From Clostridium uliginosum (lineage in GTDB: Bacteria > Bacillota > Clostridia > Clostridiales > Clostridiaceae): DNA of 64,000 nt. The notes under the pieces are model-generated. The model was not told where the DNA came from. It was given only the letters and a program-made list of their open reading frames with translations, and made no database searches. Positions within the stretch are counted from its first letter, which is position 1; each line of letters opens with the position of its first letter. The translations under genes and the position numbers were made by a program. The DNA is taken from assembly GCF_900112485.1 (NCBI RefSeq), contig NZ_FOMG01000019.1:16066-80065 (forward strand). The letters are read 5' to 3'. This document shows positions 37,280 through 47,220 of the stretch, piece after piece.

Positions 37280-39703
37280 TTAAAATAATTCTGGTAATTC
37301 ATCTGATCCTACTTTTAATATTGCTATTCCTTCAGCATTATCAATTTTTAATTTATTATCATAATTACCTGTTTCATCAGGTAATATTTCATTGTATAAA
37401 ATCAAGATACGATCCCCAGCTTGCGAAACATTATTAAAAGCAAACGTATAATTATTTTTATCTCCCTTGCTCATTTCTCCAATACTAATTAATCCATCTG
37501 TACCTACTTTATAAACCTTAATGCTTCCATCAACAATTCCATTTGGAATATTAAGATTAGCTGTACTTCCATTACTATATACATTAAATGTTGCTCCTAA
37601 ACGTACTTTAGCTTCCTTTAAAAATATCTCTGATGCTGTATTAGTATCTATATTAGGATCATTCCCATCCATACCTTTATAAAGTCCATGATTTACAGTT
37701 TCAATACCTCGTATTATTATAGTGGGTGTCTTTATTGGTTTATTTACTAAATTTCCTGTAAAATTCTTATATGATATTTTATTATTGGTTGTCCCAAATC
37801 CTAAGCTTCCATATTTCCCCTTTGATGCTTTTATCTTAAATATTATATCTATAGGCTTTGTTTGTTTCCACACATTTTTTCCATCTTCATTCTTCAAAGT
37901 ATATTCAATATGTGGCAATGTCACTGTACGGATTTTTCCTTCACCTTCTAGTACGCTACCATCCACTGCATCAAAATTTTCTCCTAAGTCAAAATTTAAC
38001 TTAGCATCAGTAATTGTTAATGATTTATTAGTTGAATCTAAACTCTCTTCCCCAATATTATATTCAAAAGAATCTGTATCAATCTTATATTTAACTTCTA
38101 TTTCTTCAGATGGATTTGCTGGATTTGGACTTGCACTAATGAAATTTGCTTTTATATCAGGTAATTGATTATCTTTTATTTTAATTATTAAATCATCAGA
38201 AATTTTTACTGGTATTGTTATTAAATCATTCTCCCATGAAAATGTTACAGTAGAATCTTTAAATATATCTTTACCTATATACTCGCCTACTTTTTTTCCT
38301 TTAATAACAAATTTAAATGATACTTTATCTGCTTCATATCTTGCTTTTCCATTTGATTCTGATACCTTTTTATAAATAATATTATTCAGTTTTACTTTAT
38401 TTCCTTTAATATTTAAACTAAATCCATCATCCGATTTAAAATTCATATTCATTTCTAAATTATCAATGGTGTAACTCTTTATTATTTTGTCAGCTATTTG
38501 GTCAAATATTTTGTCTATTGCTCCCGCATCAGTAGCAAAAAAATCATTTTCTGCTCCTCCCATAGAGTCATGAATTTCTTTCATTGTTTTATTTCCATCA
38601 CTATTTTTAGCACCTAATCCATATCCAATTGAAAATACATTACTCTTATTATTTCTAATTATTTCTCCTATTTCTTTGGCGTACCCCTTACAATATCCCT
38701 TATTATCCGAATTACCAGTACCTGCAAGTATAGGATCAGTGTTATCTATTGATGTATAATAATCATAGTATGTTCTATAGTAAGGATAACCATATCCATT
38801 ATAATATTGATCATAGTATATTTCTTGCTCTTTGTTATAATATTGATCATAGTATTGATTGTATTTATCATAGTATCTTCCACAGTATTCATCATAGTAT
38901 TGATCATTATATTGATTATAATCTCTGTCATACTTTTTTTCTACAGAATAATAAGTTGGTAGTCCATCTGACATAAATACAATTGATTTGCTTGCATCTG
39001 AATCCCCATTCTCTATCATATATTCAGTTTTTCTTAAACCTTCTCCTGTATTTGTACCTCCATCAGCTCTTAACTTATTTATTATATAATGTAAATTCCA
39101 ATTATTAGTTTCCCCACTCTTATAATCCTTCTCATCATTATTCTTTATAAATGGATTTATTTTTGCATTTGTTGAATAATCTACTATGCCTATTTCTAAA
39201 TTAGGTATATTTTTCATTTTATCAATAAAATTATTTGCAGCAGTTTTTAACTCTGCTATTTTAGTTGTATAATGCTCTTCATTCGTCTTATGTTCTTCAC
39301 AATAATCATTAATCCAATGATGCAAACCAAATCCCAAATGATTTGGATCTGAGCTGCCATGTTTAATACAATATCTTACTCTTTTATTTGTACATCTTTT
39401 ATTTCCTGGGTCATTCATACTACCAGAAACGTCTAGTACCAAAACTATTTCCTTCTTTTGTGGTTTTATTTCCATTTCAAAAGGTTTTGGTGTTATAGTA
39501 CCTTCAATAGTGATATCTTCGCCTACTAATGCTGGATTTGGCTTAGCTTTATTTATTTGTACTTCGAAAGATGGTTCAGTTTGTAGTCTATCATCTGCTT
39601 TAATTAAAGGAACATTCATTAAAGTACAAAATACTATAATAGTAACAAATAAACTAACTTTTTTAACAACATTTTTCCTGTTCTTTATAATTTCTATTTT
39701 CAC
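37280..39703 (-). CDS. Secreted VWA-domain protein with Tyr-rich insertion, pilus cluster
   Basis: 807 residues from a GTG at 39703 preceded by AAGGGAGGTAAG. A signal peptide (about 14-36) leads into a von Willebrand A domain with a complete metal site: DVSGSMN (91-97), GGTNTGEG (about 215-222) and FMSDGLP (243-249). Residues 251-316 are an insertion in which about 25 residues are tyrosine, mostly in YDQYYN-like repeats. Several beta-sandwich repeats follow (FISASPNPANPSEE; a similar PNPALVGE is at the start). There is no sortase motif and no membrane anchor at the end. It is the last gene of the pilus cluster, so it may be a tip adhesin held by the minor pilins; inferred. Confidence 0.82.
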   Translation of the reverse strand: MKIEIIKNRKNVVKKVSLFVTIIVFCTLMNVPLIKADDRLQTEPSFEVQINKAKPNPALVGEDITIEGTITPKPFEMEIKPQKKEIVLVLDVSGSMNDPGNKRCTNKRVRYCIKHGSSDPNHLGFGLHHWINDYCEEHKTNEEHYTTKIAELKTAANNFIDKMKNIPNLEIGIVDYSTNAKINPFIKNNDEKDYKSGETNNWNLHYIINKLRADGGTNTGEGLRKTEYMIENGDSDASKSIVFMSDGLPTYYSVEKKYDRDYNQYNDQYYDEYCGRYYDKYNQYYDQYYNKEQEIYYDQYYNGYGYPYYRTYYDYYTSIDNTDPILAGTGNSDNKGYCKGYAKEIGEIIRNNKSNVFSIGYGLGAKNSDGNKTMKEIHDSMGGAENDFFATDAGAIDKIFDQIADKIIKSYTIDNLEMNMNFKSDDGFSLNIKGNKVKLNNIIYKKVSESNGKARYEADKVSFKFVIKGKKVGEYIGKDIFKDSTVTFSWENDLITIPVKISDDLIIKIKDNQLPDIKANFISASPNPANPSEEIEVKYKIDTDSFEYNIGEESLDSTNKSLTITDAKLNFDLGENFDAVDGSVLEGEGKIRTVTLPHIEYTLKNEDGKNVWKQTKPIDIIFKIKASKGKYGSLGFGTTNNKISYKNFTGNLVNKPIKTPTIIIRGIETVNHGLYKGMDGNDPNIDTNTASEIFLKEAKVRLGATFNVYSNGSTANLNIPNGIVDGSIKVYKVGTDGLISIGEMSKGDKNNYTFAFNNVSQAGDRILILYNEILPDETGNYDNKLKIDNAEGIAILKVGSDELPELF

Positions 39704-39735
39704 AATTTCTTACCTCCCTTCATACTTTCTAGAAA

Positions 39736-40263
39736 TTATTCTTTTCCTTTATTTCTAAACGTAATTTTCACAGTTACTGGATACTTTATATCGCTATAGC
39801 CTTTCTTTTTAGTTAGTAGAATATTAAATTCAACAGTCCCAACATTATCTAAATTATCTTTATACTCAATTAAATCTGGGCTTATTTTTATACTTTCTAC
39901 ATTACTTGAAAGTTCTTTTCCATTTATATAAAAATTTCTTTCATTATGCTCAATTTTAAATTCGCATTCTTTTCCATCTTTATTATATGAATTTATTACT
40001 ATGTCTTTTATTTCTTCTAAACTCTCTTTGCCTGAGATATTTTCTCCTGTAACAGATTCTATCCCTATTGCTTGCATTCCAATATTACTTAAATTTTCTT
40101 GAATTGCTTGTCCTTCTGTTTGTAAGGTGGATTTAACATCAACATCTGAAATAATTCTGTTATTTGTATTAAACATTCCAAATACCATCCCTAGTATCAC
40201 AACAGTTAACGCCATAACAATTATCATCTCAACCAGTGTAAAACCTTTTTTCTTTTTAATCAT
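39736..40263 (-). CDS. Type IV prepilin-like minor pilin
   Basis: 175 residues. It begins MIKKKKGFTLVEMIIVMALT, a class III signal with cleavage after Gly7 and the conserved glutamate at position 5 of the mature protein. Then comes one hydrophobic helix and a small soluble domain. Its start codon lies seven bases from a family A element, and the element end (GGAGATGCC) may now serve as the ribosome binding site. Probably part of a minor-pilin tip complex with the neighbouring genes. Confidence 0.85.
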   Translation of the reverse strand: MIKKKKGFTLVEMIIVMALTVVILGMVFGMFNTNNRIISDVDVKSTLQTEGQAIQENLSNIGMQAIGIESVTGENISGKESLEEIKDIVINSYNKDGKECEFKIEHNERNFYINGKELSSNVESIKISPDLIEYKDNLDNVGTVEFNILLTKKKGYSDIKYPVTVKITFRNKGKE

Positions 40264-40270
40264 TACTTAA

Positions 40271-40340
40271 GGCATCTCCAAATAAATAAATAATCAAAAA
40301 ATACTAAGAATATTTTACTAGTTATTTATTCTACGATGCC
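40271..40340. mobile_element. Family A element (70 bp) at a prepilin start
   Basis: GGCATCTCCAAATAAATAAA to GTTATTTATTCTACGATGCC; TAA/TAA flanks. The remaining gap 40344-40519 contains CCCCC...GGGG and the stretch CACACCTGGATAAGTTCTTC, not assigned to any gene or known RNA. Confidence 0.8.
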
Positions 40341-40519
40341 TAAATCCACCCCCTTCTTACCAATTCTCAACTATACGTTATTTTATCCTATTGCTACCAT
40401 TGCTCCCCCCATCTTATATCAAAGTGGGGACTAAGCACTGCTACACACCTGGATAAGTTCTTCTAAGGCTCAAATTTAGAAAGTATTTCTAATGAACAAA
40501 CTGCATTTAAACCTAAGAA

Positions 40520-42982
40520 TCACTTGATTATTTTCCAAAGCTTAGTCTTTAAGAACTTATTTAAATCATATTGAACATTTAAATTAGGATTACTACTATC
40601 TCCTGTTTCTGATGAATTTGTATCATCACTTGAATCTCCAAATACCTCATTAAAAAGTTCAACATTTGAAGCTTTAATTCTGTCACATAAATCTTTATCA
40701 TATTTTATATTCTTATCTTGATTTCCTTGAATAGTTAAGTTTCCTTCAGCAATTATATTGCCATTAAAGTTAACTTCTCCATCAATAATAACATCACCAG
40801 CAGTTGCTACAAATGCATTCAATTCCCCTTTATCTGCCTCAATAACTATTGGGGTTTGTTCTGAAATACTTCCACGAGCATTATTATAAGTTCCAGCCGA
40901 ATTTTTACCTTTAATTATTATTGTCTTATAGTAATCATGGTTAAATATAGCTTTTTCATTATTTGACTTTTGACTATCTAAATCATAATCTTGTGGTATA
41001 TCTTTTAGTTTCATTAAATAATCAACTGGACTTCCTAAATTCCCTAATGAATCATACCAATTACTACCCACATCTTTTCCCATTGCATATACTTTTGAAG
41101 CATATTCTATTTGTTTTTTAGGTATTACAGTATTTATATCCATCTTATTTTTATCCATAGTATAACTACTGTCCTTAAGTTGAATTTTTCCTGAAGCATC
41201 TTTGTATACAATTGCGCCTATAGAATAAGTACTTTCTGGTAATGCAATTCCACCTGTATTTTTATCCTCTAATTTGCCATCCCAATACTTTTTAAAATGT
41301 TCACTCTTCTTTAAAACATTTTCTTCATTTAATAATTGTAATGGCTTATAATAATCAAACTTCTCATTATCATCTAAAGGAGTTGCATAAGCTACATAAT
41401 TCCCCTTAATCCCAGTAGACTCTCCTGTTTGGTATTCAGGTGTTGTATCAATATGAGCTACCCCCATAATGTAAGCTTTATTATTAATCTTAATATTTGA
41501 ATTTTCATTTCCATTAACTATAATACTACTAGATGTTCTTTCCGCTGTTCCCTCTGAAGAAGCGTGCATAGTATCACCATATTTAGTATTCTTATCATTA
41601 ATTCCATAAAAATTATCTATCTCAATATCAGTATCCTTAGCTTTTAACGTAATATCATTATCTATAATTACTTGTCCACTTTCATCTGAATCTTTATTTA
41701 CCTTATTGCTTTCATTTTTGTTCTTATCTTGTTTTGCTGACTTCACAATTAATTGTGAATTTTCTGCTACATCTCCATTGAGTTTTCCAGCATAAACATT
41801 CATAGCATATAAATTACCTGTAATAGTTGAATCTACATCACTTTCAATATTAAATGTTTTTCCTGTAACTACTTCCCCATTAAACTTTACAGTACTATTT
41901 TTTATATTTATTCCACCTTTATATTTATCATAAACTTTATTAGTAATTTCATTTTTATCTCCCCAAACAAAAATATCTCCATCTATATCAATCTTACTAT
42001 TTTTACTAGATCCATTTACATTCATATCTCTGCCAACTATCATAGCCTTATCACTTAAACTAACATTGTTTTGTACTTCTGAAGTACTCTCTGAAAAAGC
42101 TACATCTTTATAATCAGGAACTACTATATTATAAGCTACTTGAAGCTGTCTTGTATTTTTTCCATTCACTTTTGCTTGAGAATCTTCAGTTTTAAATTCT
42201 GATGTTATTTGTATTTTATAATCATTTCCATTATCAACAATTCCTAAATTACTTGCTTTTAAAGCTTCTAAAGCTTCTTTTTTTTCTTGATTATCTGGTG
42301 ATTGGTTTAATTCTTTCTCTAATTCATTTATCCTTTTTAACTCATCATTATTACATATAAAGAGTTCTGGTTTATTGCTAAAAAAGTCTACTTTTTCATA
42401 AGTAAAATCCTTATCTCCTATTTTAAACTCCTTATCATTAGCATCTTTATCTTTTAAAGTAATGCTGCTATACTTAGCTTCCTTTATAGATTTTGCAAGT
42501 ATATCAGAAGGAATTTTTTCTTTATCTTCTACTTCATTATTATCATGAGACTTAGATATAAAATTTTTAAAGCTCCTTTTAAATTCAACTTGTGCAAGTT
42601 CTTCTACTTTTTCATCAAACTCCTTTTTAGCTTCTCTCTTAGCTTTTTGAGTTGCATCCTTATCGTTCTTTATTTTCATATATTTTCCCTTAGCATTATT
42701 ATATTTTTTTAAGTTAGGTCCTCCTTGACAATTTCCTGCCTTAAATTGTTTTGCTTTAAAATCTCCAAATTTTGCTGCTTTATCAAAAGTTTTCACAATT
42801 ATGTCGTAGGCAACATCTAGTCCTGATTCTGATGAATATAAATTTTCTATCTTTTTACTTTCTATAATTCTCATCTTATAATCACCAACTGTCATTGATA
42901 ACACAGCTGTCCCTACCGTAATTAAAATACTAAAAATAATAACTACAGTAATTAAACTAGACCCTTTCTTTTTCTTTCTCAC
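40520..42982 (-). CDS. Very large PilX-like minor pilin
   Basis: 820 residues. The N-terminus MRKKKKGSSLITVVIIFSILITVGTAVLSM has a prepilin-like basic leader and Gly-Ser cleavage site, but lacks the glutamate at position 5. The following ESKKIENLYSSESGLDVAYDII resembles PilX-type minor pilins. The rest is a large Lys/Asp/Asn-rich soluble part with repeated short strands (GDVIIDGEVNFNGNIIAEGN, DGDIFVWGD) that look like a beta-helix or bactofilin-type fold. Proteins of this type occur in clostridial pilus clusters. It is exceptionally long for a pilin and probably sits at the tip or base. Confidence 0.75.
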   Translation of the reverse strand: MRKKKKGSSLITVVIIFSILITVGTAVLSMTVGDYKMRIIESKKIENLYSSESGLDVAYDIIVKTFDKAAKFGDFKAKQFKAGNCQGGPNLKKYNNAKGKYMKIKNDKDATQKAKREAKKEFDEKVEELAQVEFKRSFKNFISKSHDNNEVEDKEKIPSDILAKSIKEAKYSSITLKDKDANDKEFKIGDKDFTYEKVDFFSNKPELFICNNDELKRINELEKELNQSPDNQEKKEALEALKASNLGIVDNGNDYKIQITSEFKTEDSQAKVNGKNTRQLQVAYNIVVPDYKDVAFSESTSEVQNNVSLSDKAMIVGRDMNVNGSSKNSKIDIDGDIFVWGDKNEITNKVYDKYKGGINIKNSTVKFNGEVVTGKTFNIESDVDSTITGNLYAMNVYAGKLNGDVAENSQLIVKSAKQDKNKNESNKVNKDSDESGQVIIDNDITLKAKDTDIEIDNFYGINDKNTKYGDTMHASSEGTAERTSSSIIVNGNENSNIKINNKAYIMGVAHIDTTPEYQTGESTGIKGNYVAYATPLDDNEKFDYYKPLQLLNEENVLKKSEHFKKYWDGKLEDKNTGGIALPESTYSIGAIVYKDASGKIQLKDSSYTMDKNKMDINTVIPKKQIEYASKVYAMGKDVGSNWYDSLGNLGSPVDYLMKLKDIPQDYDLDSQKSNNEKAIFNHDYYKTIIIKGKNSAGTYNNARGSISEQTPIVIEADKGELNAFVATAGDVIIDGEVNFNGNIIAEGNLTIQGNQDKNIKYDKDLCDRIKASNVELFNEVFGDSSDDTNSSETGDSSNPNLNVQYDLNKFLKTKLWKIIK

Positions 42983-42993
42983 TTAATCACCGC

Positions 42994-43950
42994 CTACTTA
43001 ATATCAATATTTTGGCTACTATGTCCAGTAAATATAGGAGTACCTTCATTACCATTTTGAGTTACTTTAACTGTTATATCATATAATTCCCCAAGTTTAG
43101 ATGATTGATTATTTTCTGCACGATTATCATAAACTTTAACATTTCCCAACTTATTCTTTACTTCTACATCTGTTTTTTCTGACTTTTTCAAGATTATATT
43201 TAAAGGACTATCATCTTGGTTGTACACACTTATTTCTAACTTCTTATATTTATTCTTATCTAATTTACTTTCAACCCTATATTGATCAAAATTAAAAGTT
43301 AATTTTATTTGATTCTCTTTATCCTCATCTTTTTTTATTTCCTTTTCAGTAGTTAAAATCTTATTATTATTCTCATCTTTAATAACTACCACTTTTTCAT
43401 TTTCTTTTGTCTTCGTATTTATAATTAACTTTATAGGCTCATCTGACGCAGAATCATATTCCAAATTCCCTTTTGACTTATCATCTTTCACTTTTATAGG
43501 GCTATTCTCTCCACTTAACGCTATATTAAAATCACAGGTTTTAGGTGCTTTTTCTTCTGATGATTCTTCACTCGATCCCTCTCCTGCTGTTACCTCTTTA
43601 TCAAGCATTATTGAAGTATTTTTCTTCACTATAATCTTTGCATAATACTTTTTATCTTTATCTAAATATCCTTCACCTTCATAATTAGACTTTTCTACAC
43701 TTTGACTTAGCACTATATCATTAGATAACATAATACTGCCAGATTCACTTTTAGTTATATCTCCACTCTTAAATTCTTCAAGAACTTCCTGTCCATACAA
43801 TGCTGCCTTTTGTTTTACCTCACCAGCTTTATTATTATTCATTGCTGATATAACAATTCCATATATTCCGAGCATTAATATTCCAAATAATGCAAATGCT
43901 ATTATTATTTCTATCAAAGTAAACCCTCTGCGTTTTCTCTTAACATTCAA
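42994..43950 (-). CDS. Type IV prepilin-like minor pilin
   Basis: 318 residues. Leader MNVKRKRRG, cleavage before FTLIEIIIAFALFGI with glutamate at mature position 5. The soluble domain is long and rich in Lys/Glu/Asp/Ser, with beta-strand-like segments. It ends 11 bases before the PilX-like gene, so the two are co-transcribed. A mini family C hairpin lies between it and pilO. Confidence 0.85.
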   Translation of the reverse strand: MNVKRKRRGFTLIEIIIAFALFGILMLGIYGIVISAMNNNKAGEVKQKAALYGQEVLEEFKSGDITKSESGSIMLSNDIVLSQSVEKSNYEGEGYLDKDKKYYAKIIVKKNTSIMLDKEVTAGEGSSEESSEEKAPKTCDFNIALSGENSPIKVKDDKSKGNLEYDSASDEPIKLIINTKTKENEKVVVIKDENNNKILTTEKEIKKDEDKENQIKLTFNFDQYRVESKLDKNKYKKLEISVYNQDDSPLNIILKKSEKTDVEVKNKLGNVKVYDNRAENNQSSKLGELYDITVKVTQNGNEGTPIFTGHSSQNIDIK

Positions 43951-44006
43951 CTTAAATCCTCACCTACTTATTTAGGATTATCAACAAATATTCTTCTATT
44001 TATTAT

Positions 44007-44044
44007 CTATGTTTTAAACTATTAACTCTACTTTTAAAACATAG
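44007..44044. terminator. Mini family C hairpin between pilO and a minor pilin gene
   Basis: CTATGTTTTAAA pairs with TTTAAAACATAG; could attenuate or process the operon transcript. Confidence 0.5.
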
Positions 44045-44045
44045 C

Positions 44046-45362
44046 TTATTTATTACTAACACTTATATTGTTTCCATCACCATCTACTACTACTCTTGGA
44101 CTTTGAGTATCATCACCGCTTACTTCTAAATTCACTAACTTATTTGTCTTATTTATAATCTTTATTTTAATTCCAGACTTATCATTTGACGTTACTCTAC
44201 TTTCACTTAAAACTTGCAATACTATATTGTCTGAAGTTGGTATAAACTCTATCCCTACCCCTGTATATTGAGTTGGATATGTCCCATTTGATGTCTTATA
44301 TTTATAATAATACTTATCTCCATTTTTTGTTAACACTATTTCAACTTCTTCTTCTTTATTACTATTTGCATAAGCATAAGTACTCCTTAAAGAATCATTA
44401 CTCTTTCCTATAATAACTGTTGGTAAATCAGAAGTTATTGATTTTACCGAAACCATAAAATCACTAGTAGCAATATTACTTTCTGATTTTGTACTTCCTA
44501 CTGCTGCTCCTGCACCAAATGGCACATTCTTGCCATAAGTGTTATCCAAATTCCACTTTAAATACTCTTCTAATTCATTTCCAATCTTCGGCATAGCATA
44601 TATTTCAAGACCCATTATTCCATTTATCTCGTCTATGCTTTTTTGAGATATAGTTATGGAGTTAACAACAATTTTTCTTTCATATTTACTTATTGCATTT
44701 AAGAAATTATTTAATGAGTTATAACTTCCCTTAAAATTCAATTCACACTTAACTTGCTCAATATTCTTTTTATTTGATTTTTTTGAGTCATCTTTACTAT
44801 TTTTATTATCTGAATTTTGTGTATCATTTGATTTTGATTCTGAAGATTCATTTATATTTTCAGAATTATTTTTTTCACTATTATTGCCTACATTTTGTTT
44901 ATCATTATCATTAATAGAATTCTTACTATCTTTAGAAATCACACTATTATATTTATCAACTATCCCTTGTATTGAGCTTTCTGATAAATTTTCTTTCGAC
45001 TTTTCTACCTTCTCTACTTCTTGAACAGTTATAGGCTTAAATGTTAATCCGCCTTCTAATCCACTACTTTTGAGTAATTTATCTATTTCTAAAATTAAAT
45101 GTTCTTGACTTATAGTTGGATAAAATAAAGCTGATTTATTATTTACCTTAGTCTTTAATATTTTAATATCACTTTTTCTTTTTTCTAGAGCATCTATTGT
45201 ATTCATAGTATTATTATATTTTTGTTCAATTGTGTTTTTTTCATCAGTCTTTTGAACAATTTTTGAGGTTTGTTTTAAATATACAAATTCATAATATATA
45301 AAACCCACTAATACTATTGCTAATATGCTTAACATTATCTTTTCTTTTTTACTTATCTTCAT
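44046..45362 (-). CDS. pilO: Pilus assembly protein PilO-like
   Basis: 438 residues: one N-terminal membrane segment (about 8-26), a coiled coil, a Ser/Asn/Lys-rich low-complexity linker (about 150-205) and a ferredoxin-like C-terminal domain. PilO pairs with PilN and links the PilM ring to the outside. The frame could start at a GTG at 45374, but TAAGGAG is placed for ATG 45362, and the pilN stop (TAA) is separated from that ATG by a single T. The linker makes it about twice the usual PilO length. Confidence 0.8.
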   Translation of the reverse strand: MKISKKEKIMLSILAIVLVGFIYYEFVYLKQTSKIVQKTDEKNTIEQKYNNTMNTIDALEKRKSDIKILKTKVNNKSALFYPTISQEHLILEIDKLLKSSGLEGGLTFKPITVQEVEKVEKSKENLSESSIQGIVDKYNSVISKDSKNSINDNDKQNVGNNSEKNNSENINESSESKSNDTQNSDNKNSKDDSKKSNKKNIEQVKCELNFKGSYNSLNNFLNAISKYERKIVVNSITISQKSIDEINGIMGLEIYAMPKIGNELEEYLKWNLDNTYGKNVPFGAGAAVGSTKSESNIATSDFMVSVKSITSDLPTVIIGKSNDSLRSTYAYANSNKEEEVEIVLTKNGDKYYYKYKTSNGTYPTQYTGVGIEFIPTSDNIVLQVLSESRVTSNDKSGIKIKIINKTNKLVNLEVSGDDTQSPRVVVDGDGNNISVSNK

Positions 45363-45363
45363 A

Positions 45364-45921
45364 TTAATCAACACTCCTTAGTACGCATTTTATCTCAAAG
45401 GAATATTCCCCTGATACTGAATTATTATTGTCTAAGGAATTAACAAAAACCTCTCTTGTATTAGGTAAACCCTTTAAATTATGCTGCATTTCTCCAACAG
45501 CTTCCCTGCTCTTTGATACTCCTTGTATAATTACAACATCATTCTTTACATCTAAGCTTTTAAAAGAAACATCGCTTGGCACAGTTGAGCTTATATAGTT
45601 TAATAACTTATCTGAAACATTGTCTCTCTTATTTACAGCATTAGATACATCTGTTAATGCAGATTCATATTTAGTTAAAATTTCTATTTGCGAATTTATA
45701 CTTTCTGCTTCTTTAAGCTTGTCTTCTATTTCAGGTGCACTTAGCTTTGCATTATAATCTTCTATGCTTTTATTTAAAGCATATATTCTAAAAGTATTAA
45801 CTCCTAAGGTTACAACTATTACAAATCCTACTAAAGCTGCGACTCCATAAATGTATATTAAATTATTCTTCTTTTCTTTATTTTTGCCTTGATAATGACT
45901 AAAAAAGTTTATATCTTTCAT
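45364..45921 (-). CDS. pilN: Pilus assembly protein PilN
   Basis: 185 residues. It begins MKDINFFSHY, the short cytoplasmic motif that binds PilM. One membrane helix follows (about 24-46), then a coiled coil and a small alpha/beta domain (FKSLDVKNDVVIIQGVSKS). Lies between pilM (16 bases) and pilO (1 base), the usual order. Confidence 0.88.
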   Translation of the reverse strand: MKDINFFSHYQGKNKEKKNNLIYIYGVAALVGFVIVVTLGVNTFRIYALNKSIEDYNAKLSAPEIEDKLKEAESINSQIEILTKYESALTDVSNAVNKRDNVSDKLLNYISSTVPSDVSFKSLDVKNDVVIIQGVSKSREAVGEMQHNLKGLPNTREVFVNSLDNNNSVSGEYSFEIKCVLRSVD

Positions 45922-45937
45922 TTTTTAAATCCCCCTC

Positions 45938-47101
45938 TTACAGCCTTATTATAGAGCCTATGACATTAACAAAATTGTCTATATGTTCACCACTGCTATT
46001 ATTAGACTTAAGAGTTATTTTAGGAATACTCTTTATCCTTGTTGTGTTTATTCCAAGCTTTAATGTCATATAATTTGTTAATCCATTTAGCTTAGATGTA
46101 CCTCCATAAATAAAAATTTTATCTACTTCATTACCAACATTTTTGTTTTTATAAAACTGTATTATTTTTTCTGTTTTATCAATCCATTCATCTATAGTAT
46201 CTCTTACTAATGTATTTTGATTATCAAGCTCTTCATCACTTAAATTTATGCTCTTTGCTTTTAATGTTTCTATTTCATTTTTAGAAATATTTAGAGTTTC
46301 ATTTAAAGCCTCATCAAGATAACTTCCTCCAGCTTTTATTATTCTAGTAAATTTTAAAATTCCATCATTATATATATTAACATCAAGACAGTTTGCCCCC
46401 ATGTCAATGAAAACAAGCGAGTCTTTAGGATTATATTCATATTCATTTATATCATCTACAAAATTAATTAACTTATTTAATGAATTGTAATTTACATCTA
46501 AAGCATATGGCTTCAAATGTAAGGCAATTAAAAGTTCATGATATCCTCTAGCCATTCTCTCTGGATATGCAATAGCTCTAACTGCTAATCTTTTTCCCTC
46601 ATCTGAAAATTCTTCCCCTATGACTGTCATTTGCAGTATATAATCATCTAAATTTATAGGTAAGTATTGTTGAATTTCATACCTTACCACAGTTTCCATC
46701 TCATCTTCTTCTACATTTGGAATCATAACTTCTCTATTTATAATCAAAGTAGAATTAGTAGTACAAATTCCTTCCTTTGCACTTATAGAATTTTCCTTTA
46801 AAGCAGTTCCTATTTTAGAAATAAGAAGTTCCTTATTTTCTATAATTCCATCTGAAATTGCTCCTTTAGGAGTAGGTATTTCTATAAACTTATCAATTGA
46901 TAAGTTTTCCTTATAATACATTCCTTGACTAATCTTTATACTTGTACTTCCTATATCAAAAGCCACAACAGTTCTCTTTTTCTCTACCTTTTTAAGGGAG
47001 TTTATCTTATTTGATCCCTTTAATAATATTGCCTTTAAATCCTTAACATCAAGATTCATTAAGCCCTTGAGCTTAGCCTTATCTAACTTTAACTTCTTCA
47101 T
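45938..47101 (-). CDS. pilM: Actin-like pilus assembly ATPase PilM
   Basis: 387 residues. FtsA/actin-like fold: phosphate-1 VVAFDIGSTSIKI (about 46-58), phosphate-2 LVFIDMGANCLDVNIY, adenosine motif IFIYGGTSKLNGL. PilM is a cytoplasmic ring component that binds the N-terminus of PilN and connects to the motor. The first 40 residues are a Lys-rich extension. A terminator separates it from pilA upstream. Confidence 0.9.
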   Translation of the reverse strand: MKKLKLDKAKLKGLMNLDVKDLKAILLKGSNKINSLKKVEKKRTVVAFDIGSTSIKISQGMYYKENLSIDKFIEIPTPKGAISDGIIENKELLISKIGTALKENSISAKEGICTTNSTLIINREVMIPNVEEDEMETVVRYEIQQYLPINLDDYILQMTVIGEEFSDEGKRLAVRAIAYPERMARGYHELLIALHLKPYALDVNYNSLNKLINFVDDINEYEYNPKDSLVFIDMGANCLDVNIYNDGILKFTRIIKAGGSYLDEALNETLNISKNEIETLKAKSINLSDEELDNQNTLVRDTIDEWIDKTEKIIQFYKNKNVGNEVDKIFIYGGTSKLNGLTNYMTLKLGINTTRIKSIPKITLKSNNSSGEHIDNFVNVIGSIIRL

Positions 47102-47166
47102 TATTTTTAAGTTCCCTCCCTTTTTACCATCTTATTTTCATCTTAAATTCAATAATCATTAGCTTA

Positions 47167-47202
47167 GGCACCTGGAAAAAAATAACATACCAAAGATGTG
47201 CC
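47167..47202. mobile_element. Family A element, deleted form (36 bp)
   Basis: GGCACCTGGAAAAAAATAAC to AAAGATGTGCC; TTA/TTA flanks; between pilA and pilM. Confidence 0.75.
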
Positions 47203-47220
47203 TTATATTTATTGTGTATA

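Noticed and set aside
38746..38976. Short frames on both strands in the VWA gene
   Set aside because: Shadows of the Tyr-rich repeat codons in the real frame.
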